Assembly: GCA_002840245.1 (NCBI GenBank)
Contig: PHAA01000031.1
Coordinates: forward strand, 1-34,220
Direction of reading: 5' to 3'
DNA length: 34,220 bases
From: Firmicutes bacterium HGW-Firmicutes-15
Lineage (GTDB): Bacteria > Bacillota > Syntrophomonadia > Syntrophomonadales > Syntrophomonadaceae
The position numbers and the translations under genes were made by a program. The notes below the pieces were generated by a model that worked only from the letters and a program-made list of their open reading frames with translations, had not been told where the DNA came from and made no database searches. This document shows, piece after piece, positions 1-9,000 of the stretch. How positions within the stretch are numbered: the stretch's first letter is position 1; each line of letters opens with the position of its first letter.

Positions 1-63
1 ATCAGCACTTTCCGGATTTATTTTATCGGCATATTCTAATAGCACTCGCATTTCCTCAGCCAT
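1..63 (-). CDS. Start of a probable NuoF-like (NADH/FMN-binding) subunit gene, truncated by window edge
   Basis: Only the first 21 codons are visible, encoding MAEEMRVLLEYADKINPESAD. An excellent ribosome-binding site (AAAGGAGGGG) lies just upstream of the ATG. The gene begins 19 bp after the stop of the NuoE-like gene, so the two should be co-transcribed. Short NuoF-type subunits of NAD-dependent formate dehydrogenases and bifurcating hydrogenases often begin with a similar RVLL...INPE stretch and usually follow nuoE. The NuoF call rests on that order and a weak N-terminal resemblance. The 51-kDa subunit would bind NADH, FMN and an Fe-S cluster, but none of those motifs is inside the window. 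Confidence 0.5.
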   Translation of the reverse strand, partial: MAEEMRVLLEYADKINPESAD

Positions 64-82
64 CCAATCCCCTCCTTTCTCT

Positions 83-529
83 CTATTTATAGGCAGCTAG
101 AACCTGCGGTAAAATTTTCGCAGTTACGTTGAACACCGGTTCACTATTAACAGTTATAACTGGAGTTGCCTGGCATTGTCCCACGCACTCGGTTAGTTCC
201 AAAGTAAATTTACCATCCGGAGTCGTTTCACCGACCTTAATGCCCAGTTGGCTCTCTAATGCTTTTAATAATTCATCAGCTCCAGCCACATGACAGGGAG
301 CACTTTCACACATGCGTATAATGTATTTGCCTCGCTTTTCAACGGACAAATAGGAATAAAAGGTCGCCACTCCATAAGCCTGGGCTTCGGAAACGCCGAA
401 TACCCGCGCTGCTTCAACCAGTGCTTCTTTAGGAATATAATTGAATTCGTTCTGAAGGGCATGGAAGGCTTCAATTATTCCTCCCTTTTTGTCTTTGCAA
501 CCGACAATGATATCCTTGTAATTAGCCAT
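83..529 (-). CDS. NuoE-like thioredoxin-fold [2Fe-2S] subunit (formate dehydrogenase/hydrogenase type)
   Basis: A 148-residue protein of the 24-kDa NADH dehydrogenase subunit family. The [2Fe-2S] ligands are visible as Cys74 and Cys79 (CESAPC) and Cys115 and Cys119 (CVGQC), in the usual C-x4-C ... C-x3-C arrangement. The N-terminal helical part contains the family segment GVATFYSYLS. The protein would pass electrons between a NuoF-like NADH/FMN subunit and a catalytic subunit. The start has a strong site (GGAAGGAGGTGAC) before ATG. In Clostridia these subunits serve [FeFe] hydrogenases or NAD-linked formate dehydrogenases. The Moco-type riboswitch upstream favours formate dehydrogenase, but the catalytic subunit lies outside the window. 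Confidence 0.9.
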   Translation of the reverse strand: MANYKDIIVGCKDKKGGIIEAFHALQNEFNYIPKEALVEAARVFGVSEAQAYGVATFYSYLSVEKRGKYIIRMCESAPCHVAGADELLKALESQLGIKVGETTPDGKFTLELTECVGQCQATPVITVNSEPVFNVTAKILPQVLAAYK

Positions 530-636
530 ATTGTCACCTCCTTCCTATTAAATTTATATTTTGTAATTTCCAATACCTTATCCTTTGGGAAATGGTACCA
601 GAAATTATCTTGAGACCCAGTGTAGTATAAATAAAA

Positions 637-662
637 ATGCCTCCAGCTAAGGCCAGAGGCAT
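637..662 (-). terminator. Intrinsic terminator between Moco-type aptamer and nuoE-like gene
   Basis: Read on the minus strand, the sequence forms an 11-bp hairpin (AUGCCUCUGGC with GCUGGAGGCAU, two G-U pairs, loop CUUA) followed by TTTTTATTT. It lies about 80 bp downstream of the riboswitch aptamer and about 110 bp upstream of the nuoE start, the expected place for a transcription-terminating expression platform. The segment 530-636 between it and the gene holds only the leader and ribosome-binding site. Confidence 0.8.
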
Positions 663-741
663 AAAAATACCATTGCCAAAACTTTACCCAACAATGACCT
701 TCGCCCAGACTAATATATAATCCTGACCAAGATCTCTTTCA

Positions 742-834
742 GGCTCCTTTCCGCAATGGGAGGCTACCCCGTTTCCAGGTTAACCCAATGGCTTTCTTTC
801 CTAGCAAAAGCTGTAGACAGAAAGCTCGGAGCTA
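742..834 (-). promoter_or_regulatory. Moco/Tuco (molybdenum or tungsten cofactor) riboswitch aptamer
   Basis: On the minus strand a closing helix GCTCC...GGAGC encloses a multi-helix fold. One helix is GCTTTC/GAAAGC. A longer hairpin GGTTAACCTG/CGGGGTAGCC is capped by a GAAA tetraloop. The 3' conserved block GCCTCCC-N5-GGAAAGGAG closely matches the block recalled from the E. coli moaA Moco RNA (GCCUCCC-N6-GGAAAGG-G). Known Moco RNAs control cofactor biosynthesis or molybdo/tungsto-enzyme genes. Here the downstream genes are NuoE/NuoF-like and the terminator at 637-662 completes a switch. Identification is from memory of the motif, without a covariance search. The region from 835 to 993 shows no other feature; the promoter should lie there but no convincing hexamer pair was found. 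Confidence 0.82.
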
Positions 835-993
835 TTAAATTGTAAAATACAACTATCCACAAGTAATACTGCTTAAAATCTCACCTATTTAATTAATATT
901 CTATACAGATGACCCTACTTCCTTCCCCCAGAATAATACTATATCTAATTCTTATAATTTGTATAATGTATTCGCGCTCTATTATAAACAGTT

Positions 994-2280
994 TTACCTC
1001 AAAATTGCACCTATTCGTTTCGCTTGAGCTAGTACTTCCTTTTCATCTATGGTCTTAATAACCCGATCTTGCATGATTATCTTTCCATCAATAATCACCG
1101 TACTTACATCAGAGGCTTGCCCTGAATAAACTAGGTTAGCAACCAGATCATAACAGGGTATAAAATGAGCCTCGTCAATTTTGACCAGGATAATATCTGC
1201 CTTCATTCCCACCTTGATTTGGCCTATTTCCGCATTTAGCCTTAGCGCTTGGGCACCATTGGTCGTAGCCATTTGTAGGGCCTGGTAGGCTGGTATGACG
1301 GTTGGATCGAAGGTGTGAACTTTATGTAATAGAGCACAGGTACGCATTTCCTGGAGCATATCCAGGTTATTATTACTCGATGCACCGTCTGTACCCAGAG
1401 CCACAGGAATTCCAGCCTTCAACATCTCCGGCACCGGGGCAATCCCACTGGCTAACTTCATATTACTCTCAGGATTATGAGCCACGCCCACGTTGTATTT
1501 AGCCAGTATTTCTATATCCTGCTCTGAGAGATGTACGCAGTGAGCGGCTAAGACTTGATGTTGGAATAAACCCAAGCTTTCCAGATGGGCTACCGGGGTT
1601 TTGCCATACATAAGGTTCATGTCATTAAATTCGCCTGCAGTCTCAGCCAAATGTATATGAATGCCCACCTTAAGTTCCTCTGCTAGTTCCATTACTCTCT
1701 TCAGATAGTCGGGAGGACAAGTATATGGCGCATGGGGCCCAAGGATAAAGTTTATCCTACCATTAGCTTTTCCATTCCATTTGCCTACCAGTTCCCTGCT
1801 CTCGGTAATTGCTTGTTCATTTTCCGGTCCTACCCCTACCATTCCCCGGGCTAGAACTGCCCTAATGCCTGCCTGTTCAACAGCTCGAGCAACCTCGTCC
1901 ATAAAAAAATACATATCAGCAAAACATGTAGTTCCAGATTTTATCATCTCTACAATCGCCAGCATCGTCCCCCAGTAGATATCCTCAGCAGTAAGTTTGG
2001 CTTCCAGAGGCCATATTTTTTTCTCTAGCCATTCCATCAGGGGAAGATCGTCAGCATATCCGCGCAAAAGAGTCATGGCCGCATGCGTATGAGCATTTAT
2101 GAATCCAGGTAATGCCATTTGATTCCTGCCATCAAGCCTTTGATCATAATGGTCTGCCGGAGCTGTACCCACTCCTACTTCCTCAATTACATTGCCCGCT
2201 ATGACTATATATCCTTCTTCAATAGTATAATTATCTTCCGTCATTGGGATAATACTTACATTTTCTATGAGCAGCTTCAC
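994..2280 (-). CDS. mtaD: 5'-methylthioadenosine/S-adenosylhomocysteine deaminase (amidohydrolase)
   Basis: A 428-residue cytosolic metal-dependent amidohydrolase. It removes the 6-amino group of MTA, S-adenosylhomocysteine or 5'-deoxyadenosine, giving the inosine analogue. Metal ligands are visible: His64 and His66 in NAHTHAAMTLLRGYADDLPL, His210 in HIHLAE with catalytic Glu213, and Asp298 in GTDGASSNN. The length is normal for the family (about 430). It is the last gene of the mtnP-mtnA-aldolase-mtaD cluster and starts 40 bp after the aldolase stop. The context supports disposal of SAM-derived nucleosides. Relative activity on MTA, SAH and 5'-deoxyadenosine cannot be read from the sequence. 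Confidence 0.92.
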   Translation of the reverse strand: MKLLIENVSIIPMTEDNYTIEEGYIVIAGNVIEEVGVGTAPADHYDQRLDGRNQMALPGFINAHTHAAMTLLRGYADDLPLMEWLEKKIWPLEAKLTAEDIYWGTMLAIVEMIKSGTTCFADMYFFMDEVARAVEQAGIRAVLARGMVGVGPENEQAITESRELVGKWNGKANGRINFILGPHAPYTCPPDYLKRVMELAEELKVGIHIHLAETAGEFNDMNLMYGKTPVAHLESLGLFQHQVLAAHCVHLSEQDIEILAKYNVGVAHNPESNMKLASGIAPVPEMLKAGIPVALGTDGASSNNNLDMLQEMRTCALLHKVHTFDPTVIPAYQALQMATTNGAQALRLNAEIGQIKVGMKADIILVKIDEAHFIPCYDLVANLVYSGQASDVSTVIIDGKIIMQDRVIKTIDEKEVLAQAKRIGAILR

Positions 2281-2320
2281 CGGCTCTGCCCCCTATCATA
2301 TAATATTTTTCACGAGGCTT

Positions 2321-2971
2321 TTAATGCTTCTCCTGTCCATAATTACGAAAGTTAATGTTTAACAGCTTGGTCTCTTCATCCGAAAGCGAATTGACTTCAC
2401 CCAAGATGTGCGCTAGCATAGCCACCCGGGCCGTCTTCTCAGCAATATAACAAACTTTTAAAGCATCACTGGCACTCTTTCCCACCCCTATTAGACCGTG
2501 ATTAGCGAGAAGTACGGCCTTACCATCACCAAGTGTCGCAACAGCATGGGCTGCCAGCTCACTCGAACCACAACTGGCATAAGGGGCAGTCTGAATTTCA
2601 TGGCCAATAACCTGAGCAGTTTCTTCAAGTACGACTGGTATGCTCTTGCGGGCAACGGCAAAAACCGTAGAGTATGTACTGTGCACGTGAACAATCGCCG
2701 CTACATCCGGCCGATTACGATATATCTCAGCATGGAGAGGAGATTCTACTGAAGGTTTCCATATGCCTTCCACAACGTTACCCTTCTCATCCACCAGGAC
2801 AATGTCTTCTATAGACATAGTTCCGTAATTCATACCGGAAGGAGTAATTAACATTAGCGGTTGGTCATTAATTCTAATACTTACATTTCCCCAAGTACCT
2901 ATAACCATTTTGGCTGCGGATATCTCCCGAGCAGTGTTTAGTACCTCCCTGCGTTCCTTCAAGTAGTTCAT
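2321..2971 (-). CDS. Class II (zinc) aldolase, FucA/AraD family, probable sugar-1-phosphate aldolase of MTA/5'-deoxyadenosine salvage
   Basis: A 216-residue class II aldolase/adducin-fold enzyme. The zinc ligands are His95 and His97 (VHVHST) and His158 (NHG), with catalytic Glu76 (SVESPLH). The phosphate-binding segment TWGNVS is at 26-31. The start has a good site, AAAGGAG, before ATG. Relatives include L-fuculose-1-phosphate aldolase, MtnB dehydratase and the Ald2-type aldolase that cleaves 5-methylthioribulose-1-phosphate or 5-deoxyribulose-1-phosphate to DHAP plus an aldehyde. Its position directly after mtnA makes the ketose phosphate the likely substrate. No mtnC, mtnD, mtnW or mtnX is nearby, so the aldolase reaction is favoured over dehydration. 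That choice is inference. Confidence 0.82.
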   Translation of the reverse strand: MNYLKERREVLNTAREISAAKMVIGTWGNVSIRINDQPLMLITPSGMNYGTMSIEDIVLVDEKGNVVEGIWKPSVESPLHAEIYRNRPDVAAIVHVHSTYSTVFAVARKSIPVVLEETAQVIGHEIQTAPYASCGSSELAAHAVATLGDGKAVLLANHGLIGVGKSASDALKVCYIAEKTARVAMLAHILGEVNSLSDEETKLLNINFRNYGQEKH

Positions 2972-2987
2972 ATCAGTACAGCTCCTT

Positions 2988-4031
2988 TCATAGGGCTTGT
3001 CCCTGCCGTGTCAGCCCTTCCCCCAGAGGGGGGAGGATAACGCCTTTTTGCGTGATGATTCCACTTATCAGAACAGCAGGAGTTACGTCAAATGCAGGGT
3101 TGAAAACTTTGACCTCTGGAACAGTGATATATTTCCCCTCCACCCGACGCACTTCCTCCTGATTACGTTCTTCGATTGGTATTTCCTGTCCGGAAAGGAT
3201 ACTCATGTCAATCGTAGACCAAGGTGCCGCTACATAGAACGGCAGGTCATGATAACGGGCTAGAACTGCCAGGGAGTAAGTGCCTATCTTATTAGCAGTG
3301 TCCCCATTGGCAGCGATACGGTCAGCTCCTACCACCACAGCGCCGACTCGCCCTAGGCTCATTAGATGAGCTGCCATGCTATCCGTTATCAAGGTAACCG
3401 GTATTTTATCCTGCATAAGCTCCCAAACTGTAAGTCTGGCTCCCTGCAAAACTGGGCGCGTTTCACAGGCCCAAACCCGTTTAATCTTGCCCACTTTATG
3501 GGCTGAACGAATCACCCCTAACGCAGTTCCATATCCACAAGTAGCTAGGGATCCCGCATTACAGATAGTCAATACCTCAGTATTAGGTGCTAACAATACC
3601 TGTCCATGCTCTCCAATAGTATTATTAATGGCAACATCCTCATCGAACATATTCTCTGCCTCGTGCAACAACTCCTCAGCCAAGCTGCGTATATCCAGGT
3701 GCTGCATGGCATCAAAAACAATTCGCATTCTCTTAATCGCCCAGCAAAGGTTTACAGCCGTAGGGCGAGTAGAAGCCAGTAGTTGTTCAGCCTCTCTATA
3801 ATAGGCCTCTAGCTGGTCCCGCGAGCCAGTGTAATTTATTACGGCCAGAGCCAAAGCAAAAGCAGCAGTAACTCCAATAAGTGGAGCACCCCTCACCTTT
3901 AGAAGCTTGATGGCCTGGGCTAAATCCTGGTGACTGAACATTTTTTCATATTCCATCTGGGCTGGAAGTCGATTCTGATTAAGTATTATAACCGCACCAG
4001 CATCGGCATCAAAGTAAATGGTACGAATCAT
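2988..4031 (-). CDS. mtnA: S-methyl-5-thioribose-1-phosphate isomerase
   Basis: A 347-residue eIF2B-alpha/beta/delta-like isomerase, normal in length. It converts 5-methylthioribose-1-phosphate (or 5-deoxyribose-1-phosphate) to the 1-phospho-ketose. Family motifs are RGAPLIGVTAAFAL (47-60), CNAGSLATCGYGTALGV (157-173) and GADRIAANGDTANKIGTYSLA (235-255). Cys157 and Asp237 correspond to the catalytic Cys/Asp pair. Its ATG overlaps the mtnP stop (ATGA, 4 bp), indicating translational coupling. It is followed after 16 bp by the class II aldolase that should use its product. Confidence 0.94.
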   Translation of the reverse strand: MIRTIYFDADAGAVIILNQNRLPAQMEYEKMFSHQDLAQAIKLLKVRGAPLIGVTAAFALALAVINYTGSRDQLEAYYREAEQLLASTRPTAVNLCWAIKRMRIVFDAMQHLDIRSLAEELLHEAENMFDEDVAINNTIGEHGQVLLAPNTEVLTICNAGSLATCGYGTALGVIRSAHKVGKIKRVWACETRPVLQGARLTVWELMQDKIPVTLITDSMAAHLMSLGRVGAVVVGADRIAANGDTANKIGTYSLAVLARYHDLPFYVAAPWSTIDMSILSGQEIPIEERNQEEVRRVEGKYITVPEVKVFNPAFDVTPAVLISGIITQKGVILPPLGEGLTRQGQAL

Positions 4032-4822
4032 GCCTGGTTCATCTCGGTTTCCTTTAATATTTCCCTACAGTCACAATTTCTCGTGTCACTAATATATTTT
4101 ATACTTTCCATAATCAAGTGCCGGACATCATGAACGCTGTTCTTCATAACTTCTATTACTTCAGCATGGTTTAGGATATGCGGCGAAATACCTGCCGCAT
4201 GATTGGTTACAATGGATATATTGGCATAACAAATTCCTAATTCTCGAGCCAGGCATACTTCCGGAACACTGGTCATGCCAATCACATGTCCCCCCAGCAT
4301 TTTAAACATCTCAATTTCGGCTGCCGTTTCAAAACGCGGGCCTTCGGTGCATACATAAGTACCCCCGTTATAAACCTTCAGGCCTTTCTCATCACCGGCT
4401 TTTTTTATGGCCGCTCTAACTTCCGGACAGTAAGGAACAGTCATATCACAGTGAACTACCCCTTGCGACCCGCCTTCAAAAAAACTGTTCTGGCGCATCT
4501 TAGTAAAGTCAATAAACTGATCAGCTAAAACATATTGGCCTGGCTTGCGGTCAAAGTGCAATGAGCCTACGGCAGCAGTAGCAATAATAGTTTTTACCCC
4601 CAACTGCTTTAGTGCTAAAATATTGGCTCGGTAATTTATCAAATGCGGCGGGACGCTATGTTTGGCGCCATGCCGGGGAATAAATACGATTTCTTCTTGA
4701 TTGTATTTACCTAAAATTGCTTTCACTTCACCATACTGGGTCATTTCTACGATTTCTTTTACATCATTCAACAACTCGGGGTTATATACTCCTGTTCCTC
4801 CGATTACTGCTATTTTGGGCAT
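4028..4822 (-). CDS. mtnP: MTA/MTI phosphorylase (purine nucleoside phosphorylase family II)
   Basis: A 264-residue nucleoside phosphorylase that cleaves a 5'-modified nucleoside with phosphate to base plus (5-deoxy/methylthio)ribose-1-phosphate. Motifs: IGGTGVY near the N-terminus, PRHGAKHSVPPHLINYRANI (49-68) for phosphate and ribose, EGPRFET (160-166), and Met183 in GMTSVPE. The base-binding segment reads TNHAAG with Asn207. Human MTAP has Asp at this place for adenine, while 6-oxopurine phosphorylases have Asn. Together with mtaD in the same operon this suggests methylthioinosine or 5'-deoxyinosine may be a real substrate. The gene begins 9 bp after ftsY, and its ribosome-binding site lies inside the ftsY end. 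Confidence 0.88.
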   Translation of the reverse strand: MPKIAVIGGTGVYNPELLNDVKEIVEMTQYGEVKAILGKYNQEEIVFIPRHGAKHSVPPHLINYRANILALKQLGVKTIIATAAVGSLHFDRKPGQYVLADQFIDFTKMRQNSFFEGGSQGVVHCDMTVPYCPEVRAAIKKAGDEKGLKVYNGGTYVCTEGPRFETAAEIEMFKMLGGHVIGMTSVPEVCLARELGICYANISIVTNHAAGISPHILNHAEVIEVMKNSVHDVRHLIMESIKYISDTRNCDCREILKETEMNQA

Positions 4823-4831
4823 ATTAATTAC

Positions 4832-6001
4832 CTACCTTTCAACTATTAAGGGATTATCAAACAGTGCTTGGGCAAATATTTCGGGCGAGAAATCCCGCAG
4901 GTCTTCCAAACTCTCTCCTATACCCACTAGTTTAACCGGTATATCGAGTTCTTTGACCACCGCAATAACTATCCCACCCTTGGCGGTTCCATCTAACTTG
5001 GTCAATACTATTCCAGTTACTCCGGTGGCTTCCCCAAAGATTCTAGCCTGGCTGATGGCATTTTGTCCGGTAGTAGCATCAAGAACTAAAAGAACTTCGT
5101 GAGGAGCAGAAGGCATTTCCCTTTCAATAACCTTTCTTACCTTACCAATTTCCTTCATCAGGTTGGTTTTGTTCTGCAGCCTTCCAGCAGTATCTATAAT
5201 TAACACATCAGCTTGGCGAGCACGAGCGGCACTTACTGCGTCATATACAACCGCTCCGGGATCCGATCCTTCCTGATGTTTAATTAACTCCCCCCCCACC
5301 CGGTCAGCCCATATTTGAAGCTGATCTATGGCCGCTGCCCTGAAGGTATCCCCCGCTGCTAACACTACCTTAAGGTTTTCATTCTTATACCTATTGGCCA
5401 GCTTAGCGATCGTGGTAGTTTTTCCAGCGCCATTGACTCCTACCACCAGAATAATGGTTGGTTTTTCTGCCGAGATGATTAGAGGAGTAGGATTAGCTCC
5501 TAATAGAATCGCTATCTCCTCTTGAATGAGAGCAGTGACCTGAGCCGGATCATTGACCTTTTGTTTCTTGGCAGCAGTCTTAATATTTCTTACCAACTCT
5601 AAGGAAGTATTCATGCCTACATCGGCCTGAATCAGTATATCCTCCAGTTCCTCAAAAAACTCATCGTCTAGTTTCTTGGTACTTTTAACCAGAGAATCAA
5701 TTTTGTCGCCCAGGTTTTTACGAGTTTTGCTGAGTCCAGTTTTCAAACGCTCAAAAAGACTACCTTTGACTTTCTCTGCTGCAACTATCTCCATCTCGGA
5801 CAAAGCATTAGGCGGAGCAACACTAACAAGTTCAGGTATATCCAAAACTTCCTCTTGTTCAGCCAGATCCGGTATCTTTACCTCATCATCCTGACTATCT
5901 CCCCCATTGTTAAATTCCAGCTTCGAGTCAGAAAGATTATTTTCAGTATCACTAGATACTTTCTCCTTTTTCCCCCATTTAAACTTATCAAAAAGTGCCA
6001 T
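4832..6001 (-). CDS. ftsY: Signal recognition particle receptor FtsY
   Basis: A 389-residue SRP GTPase that receives ribosome-SRP complexes at the membrane and passes them to SecYEG. An acidic, low-complexity A region (about 1-75) precedes the NG domain. GTPase motifs are clear: GVNGAGKTTT (188-197), DTFRAAA (218-224), DTAGR (270-274) and TKLDGTAKGG (334-343). The protein ends with the family's FSPEIFAQALF. Length is typical for Firmicutes FtsY with an extended acidic N-terminus. It follows smc by 50 bp, the conserved smc-ftsY order in Firmicutes, and reads straight into mtnP. Confidence 0.97.
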   Translation of the reverse strand: MALFDKFKWGKKEKVSSDTENNLSDSKLEFNNGGDSQDDEVKIPDLAEQEEVLDIPELVSVAPPNALSEMEIVAAEKVKGSLFERLKTGLSKTRKNLGDKIDSLVKSTKKLDDEFFEELEDILIQADVGMNTSLELVRNIKTAAKKQKVNDPAQVTALIQEEIAILLGANPTPLIISAEKPTIILVVGVNGAGKTTTIAKLANRYKNENLKVVLAAGDTFRAAAIDQLQIWADRVGGELIKHQEGSDPGAVVYDAVSAARARQADVLIIDTAGRLQNKTNLMKEIGKVRKVIEREMPSAPHEVLLVLDATTGQNAISQARIFGEATGVTGIVLTKLDGTAKGGIVIAVVKELDIPVKLVGIGESLEDLRDFSPEIFAQALFDNPLIVER

Positions 6002-6051
6002 CCCCTGAACCTACTTTCTCTATATTTTGCAGGCGAGCAATATTTCAGCGC

Positions 6052-9000
6052 TCAGCCAGCCAAACTTTGTATTTCATCGCATTGAATGGACAGAACGGAT
6101 GAAATTCCCTCCTGGGGCATGGTGATACCATAAATATTTCCTCCCGCCTCAATGGTACCCTGGCGGTGAGTAATAACAATAAATTGAGTATCCCCTGACA
6201 TCCCTCTCAAAAAATCCGCAAACCTCATTAAGTTTGTCTCGTCCAATGCTGCATCAATTTCATCCAACAAACAAAAGGGAACCGATTTTAAACGCAATAG
6301 TGAGAAGATAAAAGCAATACAGGTTAAAGCCCTTTCGCCTCCGGAGAGTAAGTTCAAGGATTGACTGCGTTTACCAGGCATCTTGACCAATATCTCCACC
6401 CCTGCAGCTAGGTCGTGAGCTGATTCCATCATTAGACCAGCATCCCCACCATTAAAGATTTCCATAAACGTTCTGTTAAAACTTTCATTGGCTAACTCCA
6501 TAAACTGAGAGAAATTCTTTGTCATAATTTTTTCCGTCTCCTGGAGCAATTTTTCCAGGGATACTATGGCAATAGACAGATCCTGGGACTGCTGATGCAA
6601 GAATTCATACCTAAGACTTATTACATCGTATTCCTTTATGGCATCAATATCAACCGGGCCTAATGAATCTATCTGTTCCTTCAGGTCCTCTATGCGAGTT
6701 CGGTATTCCCGGGTCTGACGAGAGGACAAAATATCGTCATAATTTTCAGGGTTTTCATGGCTAAACTTTTCCCTGAACTGACCTTGGATCCCTTCTAACT
6801 CGGTTTCTATGCGCACCACCTTCATCTCCATAGCCCTTATCTGTTCCTGCACATTAATGATCTCCTGTTGAAGCGGTTGTGCCGCATTACGAATGACATC
6901 CAAATCTGTGCTCAATTCCTTCTCTTCATTGGAGATGGTAGCAATGCTCTCCACAATTATTTTAAGTTGCTCCCGTTTATCAACTACTTTTTCAGCAGTA
7001 CTCCCTACTCGAGAATGATTTAAATCCACCTCTTTCTGAAGTCGCTGCTGCAAAGCAAGAGCTTCCAATCCAGATTGGTGGTACGACTCCTTAACCTGTT
7101 CAAACTGGCCAATGTTTTTCTCTATGTTTTCTAATTCTTTTTGTTTCATTATAAGTTGTTCCTGATGAGATGAGAACCTTTCTTTTTTCACCTCATATTC
7201 TCGTCGGTTAATCTCTAAGTCCGCTTTTATCCTTTCTATTTCACTGGAAACCTGTTTGTTTTCTTCCCTGACGCTGCTATGGCTGTCCTGTAAACGCAAT
7301 ATCTCTTCTTCAGATTGCTTGATCATAATCTCCAATTGGGATATTTCGCTTAGATAGATTTTTGCATCAAGCGAGGAACTCTCTATGGTTACTTGGAGGC
7401 GCTGCTCTTCGTCTCGAATCATTTTCAATTGAAATTCCACTTCCACCAGCCCGTTTTTCGCTTGACTCAACTTGTCATTTACCTCTTGGATCTGCCCGGA
7501 TAATATACCCGCTTCTTCCCGGTTTTGAGATTCAGACTGGCGTAAGCTATCTAGCTGCTGCGATATATTTTTTTGCTCTCGCTTTCTCTGTAATGGGCTG
7601 GATTTAGCTTGGGCATGCATACCACCAGTCAAAGCTCCGCTGGCATTTATCAATTCTCCTTCCAGGCTGACAATCCGCAGAGGATATTGACTCCGCTTGA
7701 ATATCCGCAGTCCGCAATCCAGATCCTGAACCAATAGTACCCGCCCCAGAAGGTAAGCGATAGCCCTTTCATATTCAGGAGCATATTGCAAGAGTTCGGA
7801 GGCTAGGCCTAGAACTCCTTCCCCTGCCAGTATCTCTTCCCGTTGCCGGGCAGGAAGCTTTTGAACCCGCAAAACATCCAGAGGCAAAAATGTTGCTCTC
7901 CCCAAACGCTTTTGTTTTAAAAAATTAATTGCCATATGTGCTGAATAGGCAGTTTCCATTACTATATTTTCCATGCCTTTGCCAAGGGCAACATCAATGG
8001 CCAACTCCATTCCCGGTGGTGTCTCGATCAGATTAGCAACCAGGCCCTTCATACCCCGCAGGCTAGGCTCACCCCGGTCATAAAACTGCAAGATGGCCCT
8101 TACTCCCTCGGAAAAACCAGCATAGTTTTTCTGCAGATCCATTAGCGCCATAAGTCTATGTTCCAGCTTTATAATCTCTTGGCTCATATTCTTATAGTCT
8201 TTCTCAATACGAGCCTGGTAATCCAAGTATTGGGATTTTTGAGCCCCAACATCTGAGATAAGCCTCTCCCATTCCTCTTTATGGCTCAATTGCTGCTTTC
8301 TCAGTTCATTCAAATCTATGGCACTTTTTTCAGTAGCCCTTAGCTTCTTCTCATTCTCTTCAACCCTTATTAACAATCTCTCTCTTTTCTCTTGAGCCCG
8401 ATTAATATTATTATCCAAACTAATTATTTCGTTCTTTATTTCCGCTTCCTTATTAGCCCGTTCAAAAACCAAGTTCCGCTGCTGTTCGAAAAGTTTCTCC
8501 AGCTCGACTATGTACTGTTCCTGTTTGCTGATGTCCTGTCTAAGTTGTTCAACCTCGTATCTTCTCTCCTGGCATTGCTCTTTCTCCCGGTTAAAATCGG
8601 CAGTTTTTATCTGCAAATCTTTTTCTATATTTTCTAACATAAGGGCGTATTTTTCGCTATCAATATCTGCAGCCGTGATTCGTTCTCGGTAGTTTTTAAT
8701 TCGCTCCTGACTAAGCTTCATCTCCGACTGCATTTTATTTAATTCGGCCTCAATTTCATACTTACTTTCTTTTAATTGGTTTAAGTCGGTCCGTTTTTTT
8801 TCCAGGGAGTTCTCGACCTGCTCTTTACTAATATTTAGATTTTCCAGCCTGATATTAATCTCTCCTAGGTTATTATGCTTGAGGATCATTTCACCCTTTT
8901 TAACTTGAAGGTTATCAGCGGTTTCCCTTATTTGAGAGGCCATAACTTGCTTCTCTAAAATCTGGTACTCATCCCAAGCTGCCACATAGATAGCGGCCTT

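Noticed and set aside
290-613. Plus-strand open frame opposite the NuoE-like gene
   Set aside because: It is a shadow of a gene with clear family motifs and extends into a riboswitch leader.
742-834. c-di-GMP (GEMM), c-di-AMP (ydaO), SAM and 6S RNA alternatives for the nuoE leader
   Set aside because: None of their recalled conserved blocks is present, whereas the 3' block and closing helix match the Moco motif.
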